NCBI GenBank assembly: GCA_023213315.1
Contig: JAKCPI010014092.1
Location: forward strand, 1 to 64,000
Source: Euborellia annulipes
Lineage: Eukaryota > Arthropoda > Insecta > Dermaptera > Anisolabididae
Length of the DNA: 64,000 nucleotides
Direction: 5' to 3'
Positions within the stretch are counted from its first letter, which is position 1. Each line of letters begins with the position of its first letter. Shown here piece by piece: positions 1-13,555 of the stretch. Made by a program: the position numbers and the translations under genes. A model generated the notes under the pieces. The model did not search any database. It had not been told where the DNA came from and saw nothing but the letters and a program-made list of their open reading frames with translations.

Positions 1-1795
1 CTAGGGTGGCTCTTATTTTTCGAAGTTGGAAATTTATTCGCGCTACGCCCTAGTTTGGTGCCATTGCCAAAAAAATAACCAGTGTAAAATTCTCAGCTCA
101 ATCGGATAAGGGAAAGGGTGCCCCAAGAGCCCTGAAAAATCGAAAAAAAAATCAGAAAATATTCATTTTGTTCTTATTTATCTTGTTAAATATGAAATTA
201 TATACAAAAAAGTGTTATATAAAAGTTGTAGATCTATAAAAAATACAGACACAATAACATCTATCAGTTTTTTGAGTAGGGCTAACGGTATTCAGTGAAG
301 AAACCGCGAGAGTCCATTTTTGTTTCTCTTAGTCTATACATGTAATATATAGATTAGATTGAAAATATTTGGTTTCATGTAATAAATTGATGTCGAGATT
401 TTGATGGATATACAAGTTTTGAGATCCCCTGAGTCCAAAAAAATGGTTTGGTGCAACATGGTCTGTCCCGGTGGGGGTAAGGGTGGGGGCGAGGGGTGGG
501 GTGTTTTGTGAACAAAATATCTCATGAACGAAAAGAGCTAGAGGTTGAAATTTTATATTTAATTAAAGTGAATTTCCGGGCACGTGATACGAAGTTTAGA
601 ACAAAATCGGCCAAGAAGTACTAGTACTTTACTGATGTAATTTTTCAGTTTTTTTTTTATTTTCGATTTTCTCAAAATTCGTTCTAACGATTTGATTAAA
701 ATTCATAAATCAATTATTTTTTAGATGATCTTTGAAATATATATTCTCATTTTGCCTTGAAATATTTTGAGCACACATTACTCTTGTACTTCATAGAAAG
801 ATAGGATCAATGGTTCTCATGATAGAAAAATTATTTGAAAGTTGTGTTCTGTGCTTATCACACCAGATTTTTCGTGTCAACATAAATTTAGTGTTCAAAA
901 GTATGGTACATGTGAATTTTAAATGTAAAATTTATAAATATAGAAAAATATTTATATTTTGTTATAGGGAGTACCATTGATCCTATCTTTCTATGAAGTA
1001 CAAGAGTAATAATATTTCAAGGCAAAATGAGAATATATATTTCAAAGATCATCTAAAAAATAATTGATTTATGAATTTTAATCAAAATCGTTGGAACGAA
1101 TTTGGAGAAAATCGAAATAAAAAACTGAAAAAGTACATCAGTAAAGTACTAGTACTTCTTGGCCGATTTTGTTCTAAAGCTTCGTGTCACGTGCCAGGGG
1201 GGTACTTTAATTAAATATAAAATTTCAACCTCCTAGCTCTTTTCGTTCATGAGATATTTTTGTTCACAAACACCCCCACCCCCACTCCCACCCCACCCCC
1301 ACCGAGACAGACCATGTTCCATAAACCATTTTTTTGGACTCAGGGGATCCCAAAACTTGTATATCCATCAAAATTCTCGACATCAAATTTATTACATGAA
1401 ACCAAATATTTTCTCTCTCTGTATATATTACATGTATAGGTAAGAGAAAGTAAAATGGATTTTCGCGGTTTTCTCTGAAACCGTTAGCCGTACATAAAAA
1501 ACTGATGGATGTTATTGGTGTGTATTTTTTGAGATCTACAACTTTATATACACTTATTTTGCATATAATTGTATATTTAACAAGATAAATAAATAAAATG
1601 AATTATTCTTCTGATTTTTTTTCGATTTTCAGGGCCTAGCACTCTTTCCCCTTATCCGATTGAGTTGAAATTTTTGGCACAGGTTATTTTTTGGTGTAGG
1701 CAATGGCCCAAACTAGGGGGTAGCGTCAAAAAAAATCTCAAAAAAATTTTTCCCAAAGTAGTAAGCTTAAGAGCCAATTCGACGCTACTGTAGCT
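1..1795. repeat. 1.8 kb foldback at the outer end of the left arm
   Basis: Positions 1-950 and 960-1795 are inverted copies of each other. The outer end reads TAGGGTGGCTCTTATTTTTC. Each half contains the tract with actttctcttac, the C-rich segment (1265-1310; G-rich at 470-500) and the tract gtactagtactt. It is the counterpart of 11766-13552. It is probably a non-autonomous foldback DNA element; no transposase is visible. Confidence 0.75.
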
Positions 1796-4700
1796 TTCCA
1801 AATGGCCTCAGCAGCCGAAAGTGAAAAACAAAATATTAGAAATACAATATATGCCTGTTAATAAACAACATGTGCATTAGTCATCCCATATTCGTATTTA
1901 AAGAAACCCACAAAAACTTTACTATACATATGTCCACTATCTCAACAAATCTTCTGAATTCAAGAACTAAATAAATTACTACCTCAACTAGCTACTCGAA
2001 ATTACCAATCAATTAGGAAATCATTAAAAAGCAGAATATAAAGAATTAGATTAGATATTAAATAAATAATGACTCATACAATTGAGATCCACGGATTTAG
2101 GATGCACTCAATGAGCAAATACCAGACTCAAAAAAGAAAAGGAAAATATTATGTTTTATTTTTGTTTATTTGACTTAATCTGAGATTTTTTTCGGAACAT
2201 ATAATTAAATATTTTTTATTTGTTTTTGCATTTAATCGGGTCCTTGATCATTCTAATAATTTTTATTTATCTTTATAGTATTCTCTTCTACATCTACTCT
2301 AACTATAATACTTTATCTAAACTAATTGGTTACTAATACTTCGTGTTGAAAGTTTGTCGCGATAATAAACTACGGAAATATTTAAAAGCCTATTAAAAAT
2401 CTTGTAGGATTATTTTGATAATTTAATATTTTAGATTAAAATCAGTATTACATAATATTAGCTATAAGTAATGACTGAAATCTCCTCTCTAATCACTATT
2501 GGTAAAATCGCTCTCACTGGTGTCGTCATTATTAGAGTTGTAACTACTGCTAAATTGACCAATTACTGATTAATCAGTAATCTGTTAATAGATGAATGAC
2601 CGATTAATGGGACAAGTGCAACAATGATTTCTTTCTTTTAAACAATTAATTGACAAAATTACTAAAAGAACAAAAGGACATCGAATTTTTGACATGATCG
2701 CAATTTTTCTCTATATATTACATATGTATATGGAAAAGCCCTTCGGCGAGCAAATGCACAAATTTATTTCTTTCCTGATCAAGTTTGAAATTTTAAATTT
2801 CTCTTCTTTGGAATTAAACTCTCTTTTGACTGCACAGTCAGCGCCCCGATAGCAAATATACACATAGATAGGGAATGTAGTCGCCAGCAGCTATATTATA
2901 GCAGTGATATTTGAGCAAAAAGAAAATAAAAATGTTTCTTTCTGAATTTGGGTTGACATATTTCAGCTGATTTTAAATAACGAACGTTTTTTTTTTTTTG
3001 TTTTTTAAGAAACTTTTAATAACTTCTAATTTTTTCGCCCTTCATCAGCATGTCCTTTGTTACAAGCCGTGACGTCAAAGGCCGTGACGCTTATGATTAC
3101 TACAAGCTGAACGGCAAAAATAGGGAAAGTTAAAATTTACCATATAAGACGTGACTAGAGATTTTAATTTTTTTCAATTTTTAAATTGATAAATATAATT
3201 TTTAAAAATAGACTTGGAAATGATTCAAATTAACTATTTTCAAATAAATACACAATTTCGCTTCTAATACATCATTGATTTCTTGGTCATTCTGCTTTTT
3301 CAATTTTATTAAGCAGATTAAAAACGCGATTTAATTAAATAATTTTCATAATGTCATGATCCGAAAAAAGTTATGTTACGTAATTGTGTTTCATAAAATC
3401 CACACAACGATTTTTTTTAATTTGTTTTAAGGCTTTTTTTTCGTGAATTTGAGCTGCTTGAAATTTGCCCTCATTTATTCCACCTGGGAAATCGGTTACA
3501 ATTGAATGATTTTTGGAAAAAAAAAATTGTTTAAAAAATTTTATATTCTCTGGGCAACTAGCAAAATTTTTTTTTAACTTGATCTTTCTTCTGGCATTCT
3601 AAGGCACTTAGACCTCGACCGTCGTAAAACAAACAAATATTTTCAAAATGAGAATAATTTTGTGGGTATTATTATTATTATTATTATTTGTGTTAATAGT
3701 TATATATTTTTAATATTTTAGAACGGAACCCCTCCCAGCCTCATTGAACGATTGCCCTGAATTTGCTATATTAACCATATCATTTTTTGACTCAAAATTA
3801 TATTGTACAGTAAGGAATTCGCCACGCAGTCATACTCTCACGATAACTAATTAGATACGCAGAATCGTTGGGAATAATGTGTGCCCATTGTGTAGTAAAT
3901 GCGAGAATAAATTCTTAAGTTTTTTTTTTAATCAAAAGAGATTGGAACAGTATTTTATATTTTTTATGTTCAGAATTGTTGCTAAAAATTTACCACTTTC
4001 TGCCTAAAATGTCGTGCTATATTTTAATGAAGAAGAGACAGAATTTGAGAACCCTATTTCAAATAGTATTGTGTGTGTTTTGAATAAAATAAATGTGTTT
4101 TAATGTCTTCTATAAAACAATTTATTTAGGAAATAAAAAAATAATAAAAAAAAAAAAAAAAAACTTACAGACAATGTAAAGAAAGAAAAGAAGGGGAATA
4201 TCAAAATTTATTAGCACTGAAAACTCTTGGGAAAGTGTTCTTATTCACTATTGACAAGTTGTTTTAGTCTTTCTCCCCCATCTATTAAATTTTAAATGAT
4301 AAATTAACACATGGAATCAAAAAAGTACGCATGTATTTAACCCGTATTGAAAGCAATTATAAATATTAACTATATTTAATTAAAAAATTTTAAAACCATT
4401 CAACAAAAATGACCATAGTAATCCTGACCACCCCGACTCAATAACAAAGAAATATTTACATTTCAAAGTAATTATTTAAATAAATAGTAACTTAATAGTT
4501 ATATAATCTCTGACACCAGCCATTATTTTAACACTGATTAAAAAACATTTCATTATGAAAAAGCTAATTATTTAGCTACATGATTTTGAAATCGTCATGA
4601 ATTTGAATTATATAATGTTACATCGTCAAACACGGAATGAATTGAACTTGAGACATCATAGCTTTACAAAATTTTGACAATAATATAACCCACCAAACAA

Positions 4701-5990
4701 AAGGTGGGGAGGCAAAGGGATTACCCTCCCCTCGAGATTTATGAAATTTTTTTTTTTTTTTTGGTAATTTTGTAATTTTGTTTTATATAAATTTTGCAAT
4801 TAATAATTAAAATCTCTATATAATACTCCATTTCATATATATTGCCATATTACTTAAAATTTGATTTGGAAAATATATACATGCTGATAAAGAAGTACAG
4901 AATGCACTTAAATTACCAAAAATAAGAAAAATATTAAAGTTGTAAAAAATCAGTCATAAATTCTGATTACCCCCTACCCCGGAAACTCCTCTGATCCGCC
5001 TTGACGGCATTTCAAAAAATAAATAAAATTTAAAAATTCCTGTGACTGGCGCATATTAACTTTCTCTACTTTCGGGTAATCGAAAGTTGTGTTCAGCTGC
5101 TGTTCTCCCAGATTTTTTGTGTCGACATATATTTAGTTCCGATGTAATATACGGAATGACGAATTGTGATGTAAAATTTATAAGTATGGAAAATATTTTA
5201 TATTTGTTACCATGGCAACCATTTCTCCTATCTTGGGCGGTATTAGAGCAAGTGGTCTTCAGAAGATTTCGAATCAAGCAAATGAGAATATATTTTGAAG
5301 AATCTAAAAATAATTGATTTTTGAATTTGAAAAAAAAATCGTTAGAGCAATTCTGAGAAAATTGAAAACTGAAAGCACATTCAGTAAGTACTAGTACACC
5401 TTTGGCTGATTTTGATTAAAACCATTTTTCCAACCTTGTGGGTGTTTAATTAAATATAAAAATTTCAAACCCTTGTAGTCTATCTTCCATGCCAAAATTG
5501 AACACACACCCAGCACAATCACTCACACCCACACACCCACAGACAGCAATTATGTCGTGAAAACCACTTTTGGATCTAGGGACTCCAAATGTAAAGATTC
5601 AACAAAAATCTCGACATCGAAATTTGATATTTAACCAATATTTTCCTCATATATTAATATAGCTAGAGTAAGAGAAAAAAAGAATGCCTTGGAGGTTTTT
5701 AAATTTTTTGTAGTATTTCTAGAATAAAAAGAAAATGCGGAAGCTGTGTGGAACCTCCGCTGTAAAGAAGTTCACACCTTTCTTCAATCTCTGAATATAA
5801 ATAATAAGAATATAAAGAAAATAATTATTTTTTATTTTAAACAAGATATGCTTGCTGCTCAAATCCTGATATCGCAATGGGACACAGAGAGGAAAGGAAT
5901 TTTCTAGATCTGGTGAGAGGTGTGTCTTCGCCAAGGTTTCGGTTAGCCTCGCAACATTTCTAAACGCTTAGCGCACAACATAACAACAGC
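1..5990. repeat. Left arm of a giant inverted repeat
   Basis: This arm reads as the diverged reverse complement of 7385-13552. Landmarks pair in order: position 1 with 13552; the CRE-like cluster at 3060-3090 with 10400-10440; the G/C-rich block at 4700-4735 with 8695-8755; the segment at 5740-5990 with 7385-7670. The arms differ by many substitutions and indels. It contains no convincing coding region; its short open frames lie in repeats. The left border may lie outside the window. Confidence 0.85.
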
Positions 5991-7384
5991 AATTCTCAAA
6001 GTCCTATAATTCATTCCGAGTCATTCATCAATCTTGAAATAAATAAAAAGAATATAAAATATTTTAATACCGACATATGACATTTTGAAGTATTTGTTCT
6101 CAAAAATTAATTTTAGAGGGTTAATTAATAATGATGATATCATCATCATCATTAAATCAATAGTCATCATCCTCTTTAAAAAAACAATATTTGGAATTTT
6201 AGGATTTTAATTAAACATGACCACTCTAACGAATGGTTATATAAAATTGTTAATTAAAAATTGTAGATTATATTAAAAGCGAATTGTAGAACATAGAGCT
6301 ATAATTAATATCTTATATATAGTTAAAAAGTTGGACAAGGGTAGACCGCATAGCAGCAGCGCCTGGCCGGTCGGAATTTTGTGTGCAAATGGTCTTTTGT
6401 TTCAATTGAGAGAAATTCGAAGACTTGCTTTTCTTCTTATTTTATGGAAAAACGTCTGTTTGCCCTGGGGGTAGTTTTCTGGATGGTTAAATTATAACCT
6501 GGCATGCGCAGTTCTCTCCGACCATTCCATTTTCATTCACTCACCCTTTCCACATCTTCTACATCACTACCACCTTTCCTTTCTCCATCCTTCTACTTTT
6601 TCGCCTCTCGTCTTTGAGCCCACTTTATTTGTATTTAATTTCAAAAAATTAGAAAACTTTTTCCTCCTCTCCATCCATTCATTCACTTTCTTTCTCGCTC
6701 TCTCACTTTTTATTTTGAAAGTAAGAAAAGATGAATAGCACTTTTACAATGTCGCAAAATTAGCAGACAAAAGAAAATACACGCCCTAATTAGAAGAGAG
6801 AAAAAACTTCCCTATCGATAAACGAATTGTTTTGTAAATCTAAAAAAAAATTCTAAATGAAACAATCATAAATTAAAATTTGTTTATAAATATGCATTGG
6901 ATTTATTATATTTGATCACTTTTTACTTTCTCGTATATAAAGAGAAAGTATTATAATTTTACCTATAATCTATGCAAATAAATTTATTTGCTGATAATCT
7001 GCAATTAATGTTCACAAACTTTATTAATTGCTTCAGAACCACTTATGAGCTCCAAACGCAATTTTTTTTACCCACCTTTTTTTTTAATTCTTTTTCTTCC
7101 TTTATTATATGTAGAGACATTTTCATTCTTTTATTCTTATAATTAAAATTTTATAAAAAAAAAAAAAATTAAGCGGGGATTCTTAATGAAAAAAAAAGAG
7201 AGAGGGAGTGAAAATAAAGAACATAACATATTATAGCTAAATGAAAAAAAAAAAATATATTAATTGATATGCGCAAAACAAGCAACTCTATACTTCGTTT
7301 TCCGTTTTTGACTTTTTTCTAGACCTATTGGAACAAAGTTCTTTTAAACGGCTTCCAGTAGGGTGAATTGGCACATTTGATACG
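5991..7384. other. Spacer at the centre of the giant inverted repeat
   Basis: This stretch has no obvious inverted partner and is therefore the loop of the 13.5 kb palindrome. It holds an ATC/ATG-rich short repeat near 6130-6175, a moderately GC-richer block at 6330-6380, pyrimidine-rich sequence at 6515-6720 and A-runs near 7155-7250. I see no supported gene in it. Confidence 0.6.
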
Positions 7385-7721
7385 TAACGTAACGTAACAA
7401 AAAAGCGTTAAAGAACTCGAGTGCCAGCGGAGAAAGACGAGGCTAGCCGAAGCCTTGGCGAGGCCGCCTACCTCCCACCAGATCTGAGAATTCCTTTCCC
7501 TCTGTGTGTCCGTGGGGTATCGAGATTCGAGCAGCAAGCATATGCTTGTTTTAAAAATAAATAATTATTTTCTTTATATTCATGTTAATTTATATTCGAA
7601 GTTGAAGAAAAGGTGTGAGGAACTTCTTTCCTGGCGGAGGTTCCACAACCCCACACGTTTTCTTTTATTCACAAAATTTTCTAAAAAAATTTAAAAAACC
7701 TCCAAAAGAGGCGTTTATTTT

Positions 7722-8374
7722 TACTTTCTCTTACCTATAAATATATGTAATATATATATAGAGAGAAAGTATTGGATTCATGTCAAAAATTCGATGTCGA
7801 GATTTTGATGGATCTTCACGTTTTGAGGTCCCCTGAATCCAAAAAAGTGGTTTTCGCGACATGGTCTGTCTGTGGGTGTGTGGGTGGTGTGGGTGGGTGT
7901 GTGTGGGTGTGTGTTCAATTTTAAGCATGAAGGAATTGAGCTACGAGGTTGAAATTTTATATTTAAGTTAAACACCCCCCGGGACCGGAAAAATAAGGTT
8001 TTAATCAAAATCGGCCAAAGTGTACTAGTACTTTACTGATGTACTTTTTCAGTTTTTTTTTCGATTTTCTCAAAATTTGCTCCAACGATTTTTTTTTAAA
8101 TTCAAAAATCAATTATTTTTTAGATTCTCTTTAAAATGTATATTCTCATTTTGTGATTGAAATCTTCTGAAGACCACTTTACTCTTGTATTTCATAGGGA
8201 AGATAGGAGAAATGGTTGCCATGGTAACAAAATATAAATATTTTCCCATACTTATAAATTTTACATCTGAATTTAAATGTTCCGTACTGTCGGGAACTAA
8301 ATATATGTCGACACAAAAAATCTGGGGTGACAAGCACAGAACACAACTTTCGATTACCGAAGGTAAGAGAAAGT
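7722..8374. mobile_element. About 0.65 kb MITE-like element with actttctcttac termini (reference copy)
   Basis: The element begins actttctcttac and ends with the inverse, gtaagagaaagt, giving terminal inverted repeats of about 12 bp. In between are recurrent blocks: tcgatgtcgagattttgatg, gaggtcccctgaatcc, gtactagtacttt, ttcgattttctcaaaat and ggttgccatggtaac. The same blocks in the same order recur near 335-960, 5080-5700, 12090-12720, 40826-42462 and 48849-49462, with fragments at 22441-22545, 31680-32010 and 47490-47770. It has no coding capacity, so it is non-autonomous. Confidence 0.7.
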
Positions 8375-10394
8375 TGTGTGCTGTGCGCCAGTCACACCAG
8401 ATTTTTAAATTTTAATTTATTTTTTAGTGTAAATCAAGGGCGGATCCAGAGGAGTTTCTCGGGGTAGGGGGTAATCTGGTGTGACTGGTCACACAGCACA
8501 CAATATTTTCTTATTTTCGGTAATTTAAAAGTGCATTCTGTACTTCTTTATCAGCATACATATATGTACAAATCAAATTTTTAAGTATTATGCTTAATGT
8601 ATATGGAAATGGAGTATTCATAAATTTTAAGTATTAATTTTTAAAATTTTATATAAAAAACAAAATTTAATTGCCAAAAAAAAAAATTTCTCAAATCCCG
8701 AGGGGAGGGTAATAATCCCCTTTACCCTCCCCTTGCCCCCCCCATTTGGTGGACATATTCTTAATAAAAATTTTTATATAAAGCTATGATGTCTCAAATT
8801 CATTCATTCAATCATTTTGTTTGAATATCTTGTAACATTTATATAATTAAATTCATGACAATTCAAATCATGTAGCTATTAAATTAAGCTTTTTTTATAA
8901 TAAATAAATGTTTTTTAATCCAGTGTTAAAATAATAGTGGTGTCAGAGAGATTATATAAACATATTAAGTTACTATTTATTTAAAATAATTACTTTGAAA
9001 TGTAAATATTTCTTTGTTATTTGAATTGGGGTGAATTAGGATTACACTATAGTCAAATTTTAGTTGAATGGTTTAAATTTTTTAATTAGATATGATTAAT
9101 ATTTTATAAATTACTTTCAGCTTCTGAGTTCTAAATACGTACGTACTTTTTGATTCCATCGCTATTTTATTTATCGAATGCAAAAATTTAATAGATGAGG
9201 GGGAGAAAAGACAAACAACTTGTATAAATAGTGAATAAAAGATTTTCCCAAAGGGGTTTTCGGTGCCATGAAATTTTTGATGTTCCCCTTCTTTCTTTCT
9301 TTACGTTTATTGTCGGCCGAGTTTTTTTTTTTTTTTTATTATTTTTTATTCCATAATGCAATTGTTTTATAAGAGACATTAAAACACATTATTTACAAGT
9401 AAAACACACACAATACTATTTGAGAATAGGGTTATAAATTTAATATATTATTTTAATTAAAATATAACGCGACATTTTTTTTTAAGGCAAGAGGATGGTA
9501 ATTTTTAGCAAACAATTCCCCAGACATAAAAAATATAAAATACTGTTCCAATCTCTTTGGTTAAAAAAAAAAAAAAAACTTAAGAATTTATTCTACTCTC
9601 GCATTACTGCTAAATGGGCTTTATTTATTCCCAACAGTTGTGCGTATCTAAATTTAGTTGTGTGAGGAATATGACTGCGTGTAGATTATACTATGCAATA
9701 TAATTTCGAGTCAAGAATGATATGAGACTATTATAAACAAATTCAGAACAATCAATTCAATGAAATGAAGTTCAGGTCCTAAAATATTAAAATATCTCTC
9801 AACTATTAACTAAATAATAATAATAATAATAATACCCCCGTTATTCTCTTATTTTGAAAAATATTTGTTTGTTTTTGACATACGGTCGAGGTCTAAATTG
9901 CCTTAGATGCCGAAGAAGATCTTAAATTTAAAAAAAAAAATTTACACTTTAGAATTTTTAGAATATAAAATTTTCAAACAATTTTTTTCAAAATCATTAA
10001 TTAATAACCAATTTCAATTGGAATAAATAGAGACGGGGTCTAAATGGCCTCAGATTCCGAAAAAAGACCTTAAACAAATTAAAAAAAAATCGTTGTGTGG
10101 TTTTATGAAACCACGATGCATGTGTAACTTTTTTTTCGGATCGTAGGCGTTTAACTGAAAATTATTCAGATTAAAATCGCGTTTTTAATCTTAACTTAAT
10201 AATTGAAAAACGGGAATGATATTGGGAAATCAATAGATGCATGTTAAAAACTGAGAACAATATTTATTTAGTAATTGAAGATTTGAATCATTTTAAATTA
10301 TTTTAAAAATTATATTTTATCAATTTAAAAATTGAAAAATTAAATCTCACAATTACGTCATATATATTAAATTTCAACTTTCCTATTTTTGCCG

Positions 10395-10455
10395 TTACGG
10401 CTTGTGACGTCATGGCTTGTAGCGTCACGGCCTTTGACGTCACGGCTTGTAACGA
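10395..10455. repeat. CRE-like short tandem repeats (TGACGTCA)
   Basis: Three to four imperfect repeats of roughly 16 bp carry tgacgtca or gcgtcacggc cores. A mirror set lies in the left arm at 3065-3095. TGACGTCA is the cAMP-response element consensus, but the setting is a repeat rather than a recognisable promoter. Confidence 0.5.
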
Positions 10456-11765
10456 GACATGCTGATAGAAGGGCGAAAAAATTAGAGAGGATTAAATAAA
10501 AGTTTCACTTAAAAAAACAAAAAAAAAAAAAAAAAACGTTCGATTATTTTAAAATCTCGTGACCTTGTCAGCTTTAAATTAGAAAAGAAACATTTTTATT
10601 TTCTTTTACCTATCATCATCATACTATAATATAAAGCGCTAGCGGCTGACTTCCTGTCCCTGTGTGTATGTGCCTATCAGGGCGCTGACTGGCCAGAATA
10701 AAAGGAAGTTGAGTCAAAGAGGGAAATTTAAAATTTCCAAACAATGAGAAAGAATAAATTTAATGCATTTGCTCGCCGAAGGAGGGCTTTTCCACTTGTA
10801 TATGTAATATATAGAGAGAAAAAATTGCGATCATGTCAAAAATTCGATGTCGGGATTTTGTTCTTTTTAGTAATTTTGTCAATTAATTGTTTAAAGAGAG
10901 AAATCATTGTTGCATATCCATTAATCGGTCATTCATCTATTAACAGATTACTGATTAATCAGTAATTGGTCAATTTGCTTATTGGTGCAACTCTAATAAT
11001 AATAAATGACACCAGTGAGAGCGATTTTACCAATAGTGATTAGAGAGGAGATTTCAGTCATTATACCAACTAATATTATGTAATACTGATTTTAATCTAA
11101 AATATTAAATTATAAAAATAATCCTACAAGTTTTTAAATAGGCTTTTAAATATTTCCATGGATTTATATCATGACAAACTTTCTTTTAGTATTAGTAACC
11201 AATTAGTTTAGATAAAGAGTATTATAGTTAGAGTGAATATAGAAGAGAATACTATAAAAGATAAATAAAGAATTATTAGAACAGATGCAAGGACCCGATT
11301 AAATGCAAAAACAAATAAAAATATTTTTAATTATATATTGAAAAATCTCAGATTAGAGTCAAATAAAACAAAAAGCTAAACATTAATATTTTTCTTTCTT
11401 TTTCCAGGTCTGGTATTTTGCTCTGTTCGGGTACATCCTCGTCTAAAATGGATCTCCAATTATGTGAGTCATTCTTATTTATTTAATATCTAATCTCATT
11501 TTCTTTTATGTTCTCCTTTTTCAATGATTTCCCTGAATGATTGTTGAATTTCAAGGTAGCTAGTTGAGTGATAATTTTATTTAGTTCTTGAATTCAGAGA
11601 TTTGTTGAGATAAAATGCGGACATACCATACATGTTAAGTTTTTTGGCCAGGTTTTCTTTAAATACGAATATCGGGATGACTAATGCACATGTTGTTTAT
11701 TAACAGGCATATATGTATTTCTAATATTTGTTTTTCCCTTTCGGCTGCTGAGGCCATTTAGAAGC

Positions 11766-13552
11766 TATAGTATTAGGGTGGCTCTTAGCTACTACTGGGG
11801 AAAAATTTTTTGAGATTTTTTTGACGCTACCCCCTAGTTTGGTGCCATTGCCAAAAAAATAACCTGTGTAAAATTTCAGCTCAATCGGATAAGAGGAAGG
11901 GTGCCCCAAGAGCCCTGAAAATCGAAAAAAATCAGAAAATATTCATTTTATTTATTTATCTTGTTAAATATAAATTATATACAAAATAGTGTTATATAAA
12001 AGTTGTAGATCTATAAAAAATACACATAATAACATCTATCAGTTTTTTATGTACGGCTAACGGTTTCAGAGAAACCGCGAAAATCAATTTTTACTTTCTC
12101 TTACCTATACATGTAATATATATAGAGAGAGAAAATATTTGGTTTCATGTAATAAATTTGATGTCGAGATTTTGATGGATATACACGTTTTGGGATCCCC
12201 TGAGTCCAAAAAAAATGGTTTATGCAACATGGTCTGTCCCGGTGGGGGTGGGGTGGGGGTGGAGGTGGGGGTGTTTTGTGAACAAAATATCTCATGAACG
12301 AAAAGAGCTAGGAGGTTGAAATTTTATATTTAATTAAAGTACCCCCTGGCACGTGACACGAATCTTTAGAACAAAATCGGCTAAGAAGTACTAGTACTTT
12401 ACTGATGTACTTTTTCAGTTTTTTTTATTTTCGATTTTCTCAAAATTCGTTCTAACGATTTTGATTAAAATTCATAAATCAATTATTTTTTAGATGGTCT
12501 TTGAAATGTATATTCTCATTTTGCCCTTGAAATATTTTAAAGCACACATTACTCTTGTACTTCATAGAAAGATAGGATCAATGCTTATCGTGATAACAAA
12601 ATATAAATATTTTTCTATATTTATAAATTTTACATTTTAAAATTCACATGTACCATACTTTTGAACACTAAATTTATGTTGATACGAAAAATCTGGTGTG
12701 ATAAGCACAGAACACAACTTTCAAATAATTTTTTTATCATGAGAACCATTGATCCTATCTTTCTATGAAGTACAAGAGTAATGTGTGCTTCAAAATATTT
12801 CAAGGGCAAAATGAGAATATACATTTCAAAGATCATCTAAAAAATAATTGATATATGAATTTTAATCAAAATCGTTAGACCGAATTTTGAGAAAATCGAA
12901 AATAAAAAAAACTGAAAAATACATCAGTAAAGTACTAGTACTTCTTGGCCGATTTTGTTCTAAAGCTTCGTGTCGCGAGCCAGGGGGGTACTTTAATTAA
13001 ATATAAAATTTCAATCTCCTAGCTCTTTTCGTTCATGAGATATTTTGTTCACAAAACACCCCCACCTCCACCCCCACCCCACCCCCACCGGGACAGACCA
13101 TGTTGCATAAACCATTTTTTTGGACTCAGGGGATCTCAAAACGTGTATATCCATCAAAATCTCGACATCAAATTTATTACATGAAACCAAATATTTTCTC
13201 TCTATATATATATTACATGTATAGGTAAGAGAAAGTAAAAATTGATTTTCGCGGTTTTCTCTGAAACCGTTAGCCGTACATGAAAAACTGATAGATGTTA
13301 TTATGTGTATTTTTTATAGATCTACAACTTTTATATAACACTTTTTTGTATATAATTTATATTTAACAAGATAAATAAATAAAATGAATATTTTCTGATT
13401 TTTTTTCGATTTTCAGGGCTCTTGGGGCACCCTTTCCCCTTATCCGATTGAGCTGAAATTTTACACAGGTTATTTTTTTTGGCAATGGCACCAAACTAGG
13501 GCGTAGCGCGAATAAATTTCCAACTTCGAAAAATAAGAGCCACCCTACTATA
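11766..13552. repeat. 1.8 kb foldback at the outer end of the right arm
   Basis: Begins agtattagggtggctctta and ends taagagccaccctacta, with inverted halves of about 0.88 kb meeting near 12640. It belongs to the same family as 1-1795. Each half carries one copy of the actttctcttac MITE blocks. The G-rich segment at 12240-12275 pairs with the C-rich segment at 13055-13090. Confidence 0.8.
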
Positions 13553-13555
13553 CCC

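Larger units (their letters stand above)
7385..13552. repeat. Right arm of the giant inverted repeat
   Basis: Inverted, diverged copy of 1-5990 with landmarks in mirror order. Its outer end (13500-13552) is the reverse complement of positions 1-55 and stops where the minisatellite begins. Single-base changes and indels between arms argue against a recent duplication or a read-through assembly artefact. No gene is supported inside it. Confidence 0.85.

Noticed and set aside
1..13552. Assembly artefact from a hairpin-adapter read-through
   Set aside because: The arms differ by many substitutions and indels and have a distinct 1.4 kb spacer, unlike a technical mirror. It cannot be fully excluded without reads.
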